DNA from: Betaproteobacteria bacterium
Lineage (GTDB): Bacteria; Pseudomonadota; Gammaproteobacteria; Burkholderiales; Nitrosomonadaceae
Length of the DNA: 6,361 bases
Direction: 5' to 3'
Assembly: GCA_022601315.1 (NCBI GenBank)
Contig: JAHZIU010000191.1
Location: 1 to 6,361 of the forward strand
Shown here: positions 5,961-6,361 of the stretch, one piece after another
Numbering within the stretch: position 1 is the stretch's first letter
How the letters are laid out: every line of letters begins with the position of its first letter
Notes under the pieces: generated by a model
The model's input: the letters and a program-made list of their open reading frames with translations, nothing else
Databases searched by the model: none
Told to the model about the DNA's origin: nothing
Program-made: the position numbers and the translations under genes

Positions 5961-6361
5961 CTATCTATTAAGCTTGGAATAAACAGTTGATTCTTTCAGG
6001 TTCTTTAAATAAAGTTTCAAATCATTTTTGACTTCCGGTGCCAGCATATATAGCCCAATGATATTGGGGATTGCCATAGCGAAAATCATAGAGTCTGTAA
6101 ATAATATAATGTTAGATAATTGTGTAGAAGCGCCAATAACAATGAAAACACAAAATAATAATTTATAAGTATTTTCTACTACATCATATTCTCCAAACAG
6201 ATATGTTGCGCACTTGAGTCCATAGTAAGACCAAGAAATCATTGTTGAGTAAGCAAAGAGAAATACCGTTATTGATAAAACATAGGGAAACCATGAAATA
6301 CCTGAAGCAAATGCACGTGAAGTCAGTTCTACGCCTTCAATACCATTCCCTTCTACATAGG
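5961..6361 (-). CDS. AgcS-family sodium:alanine/glycine symporter, C-terminal part (5' end missing)
   Basis: The minus-strand frame is open from the window edge to the TAG at 5963-5961, giving 132 complete residues, the C-terminal part of a transporter usually about 450 to 500 residues long. The family takes up alanine, glycine or related amino acids with Na+ across the inner membrane. Visible family blocks are GVELTSRAF (9-17), WFPYVLSITVFLFAYSTM (23-40), ISWSYYGLK (41-49), a YKLLFCVFIVIGAS segment and SMIFAMAIPNIIGLYMLAP, followed by a charged cytoplasmic tail rich in Lys, typical of the end of these proteins. An in-frame Met at 6242 is internal, because family sequence continues upstream of it. 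The exact substrate cannot be told from this fragment. Confidence 0.93.
   Translation of the reverse strand, partial: YVEGNGIEGVELTSRAFASGISWFPYVLSITVFLFAYSTMISWSYYGLKCATYLFGEYDVVENTYKLLFCVFIVIGASTQLSNIILFTDSMIFAMAIPNIIGLYMLAPEVKNDLKLYLKNLKESTVYSKLNR

Noticed and set aside
5961..6242. A separate 93-residue small membrane protein starting at 6242
   Set aside because: The frame continues upstream to the window edge with AgcS-family sequence; the Met is internal to the symporter.

Overview
The window looks like ordinary chromosome from a moderately AT-rich proteobacterium, probably a gammaproteobacterium. The basis is the single-chain iron-sulfur L-serine dehydratase, a DUF3422 protein, a DUF938 methyltransferase-like protein and an AgcS-type sodium:amino-acid symporter. 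This is an inference from family membership; the species cannot be named from the sequence. No tRNA, rRNA, CRISPR array, insertion sequence or phage gene was seen.

Layout: on the plus strand the window opens inside an L-serine dehydratase gene (sdaA, 1-1224, 5' end missing). It meets, tail to tail with a one-base gap, a minus-strand DUF3422 membrane-anchored protein (1226-2575). Everything else is also on the minus strand. In transcription order, from high to low coordinates, these are the 3' end of an AgcS-family symporter (5961-6361, running off the window), an AT-rich intergenic stretch of about 450 bp with several small hairpins (5512-5960), and then a compact cluster: DUF938 SAM-methyltransferase-like (4858-5511), an atypical short-chain dehydrogenase/reductase (4112-4855), DUF1326 (3486-4094) and the integral-membrane DUF2182 protein (2658-3410). 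The gaps inside the cluster are 2, 17 and 75 bp. DUF3422 follows 82 bp later on the same strand and may be co-transcribed.

How the genes may work together: serine dehydratase turns serine into pyruvate and ammonia, and the symporter imports a small neutral amino acid, but the two are too far apart to call a unit. The most interesting part is the four-gene cluster. It joins a soluble protein with a CxCx3CxC signature (DUF1326) to a polytopic membrane protein with a CxGCCW signature (DUF2182), a pair I know as frequent neighbours of unknown function, and to two enzyme-fold proteins. One of these, the SDR, lacks the usual catalytic Ser and Tyr. A role in thiol or metal handling is a reasonable hypothesis, but nothing in the sequence proves it.
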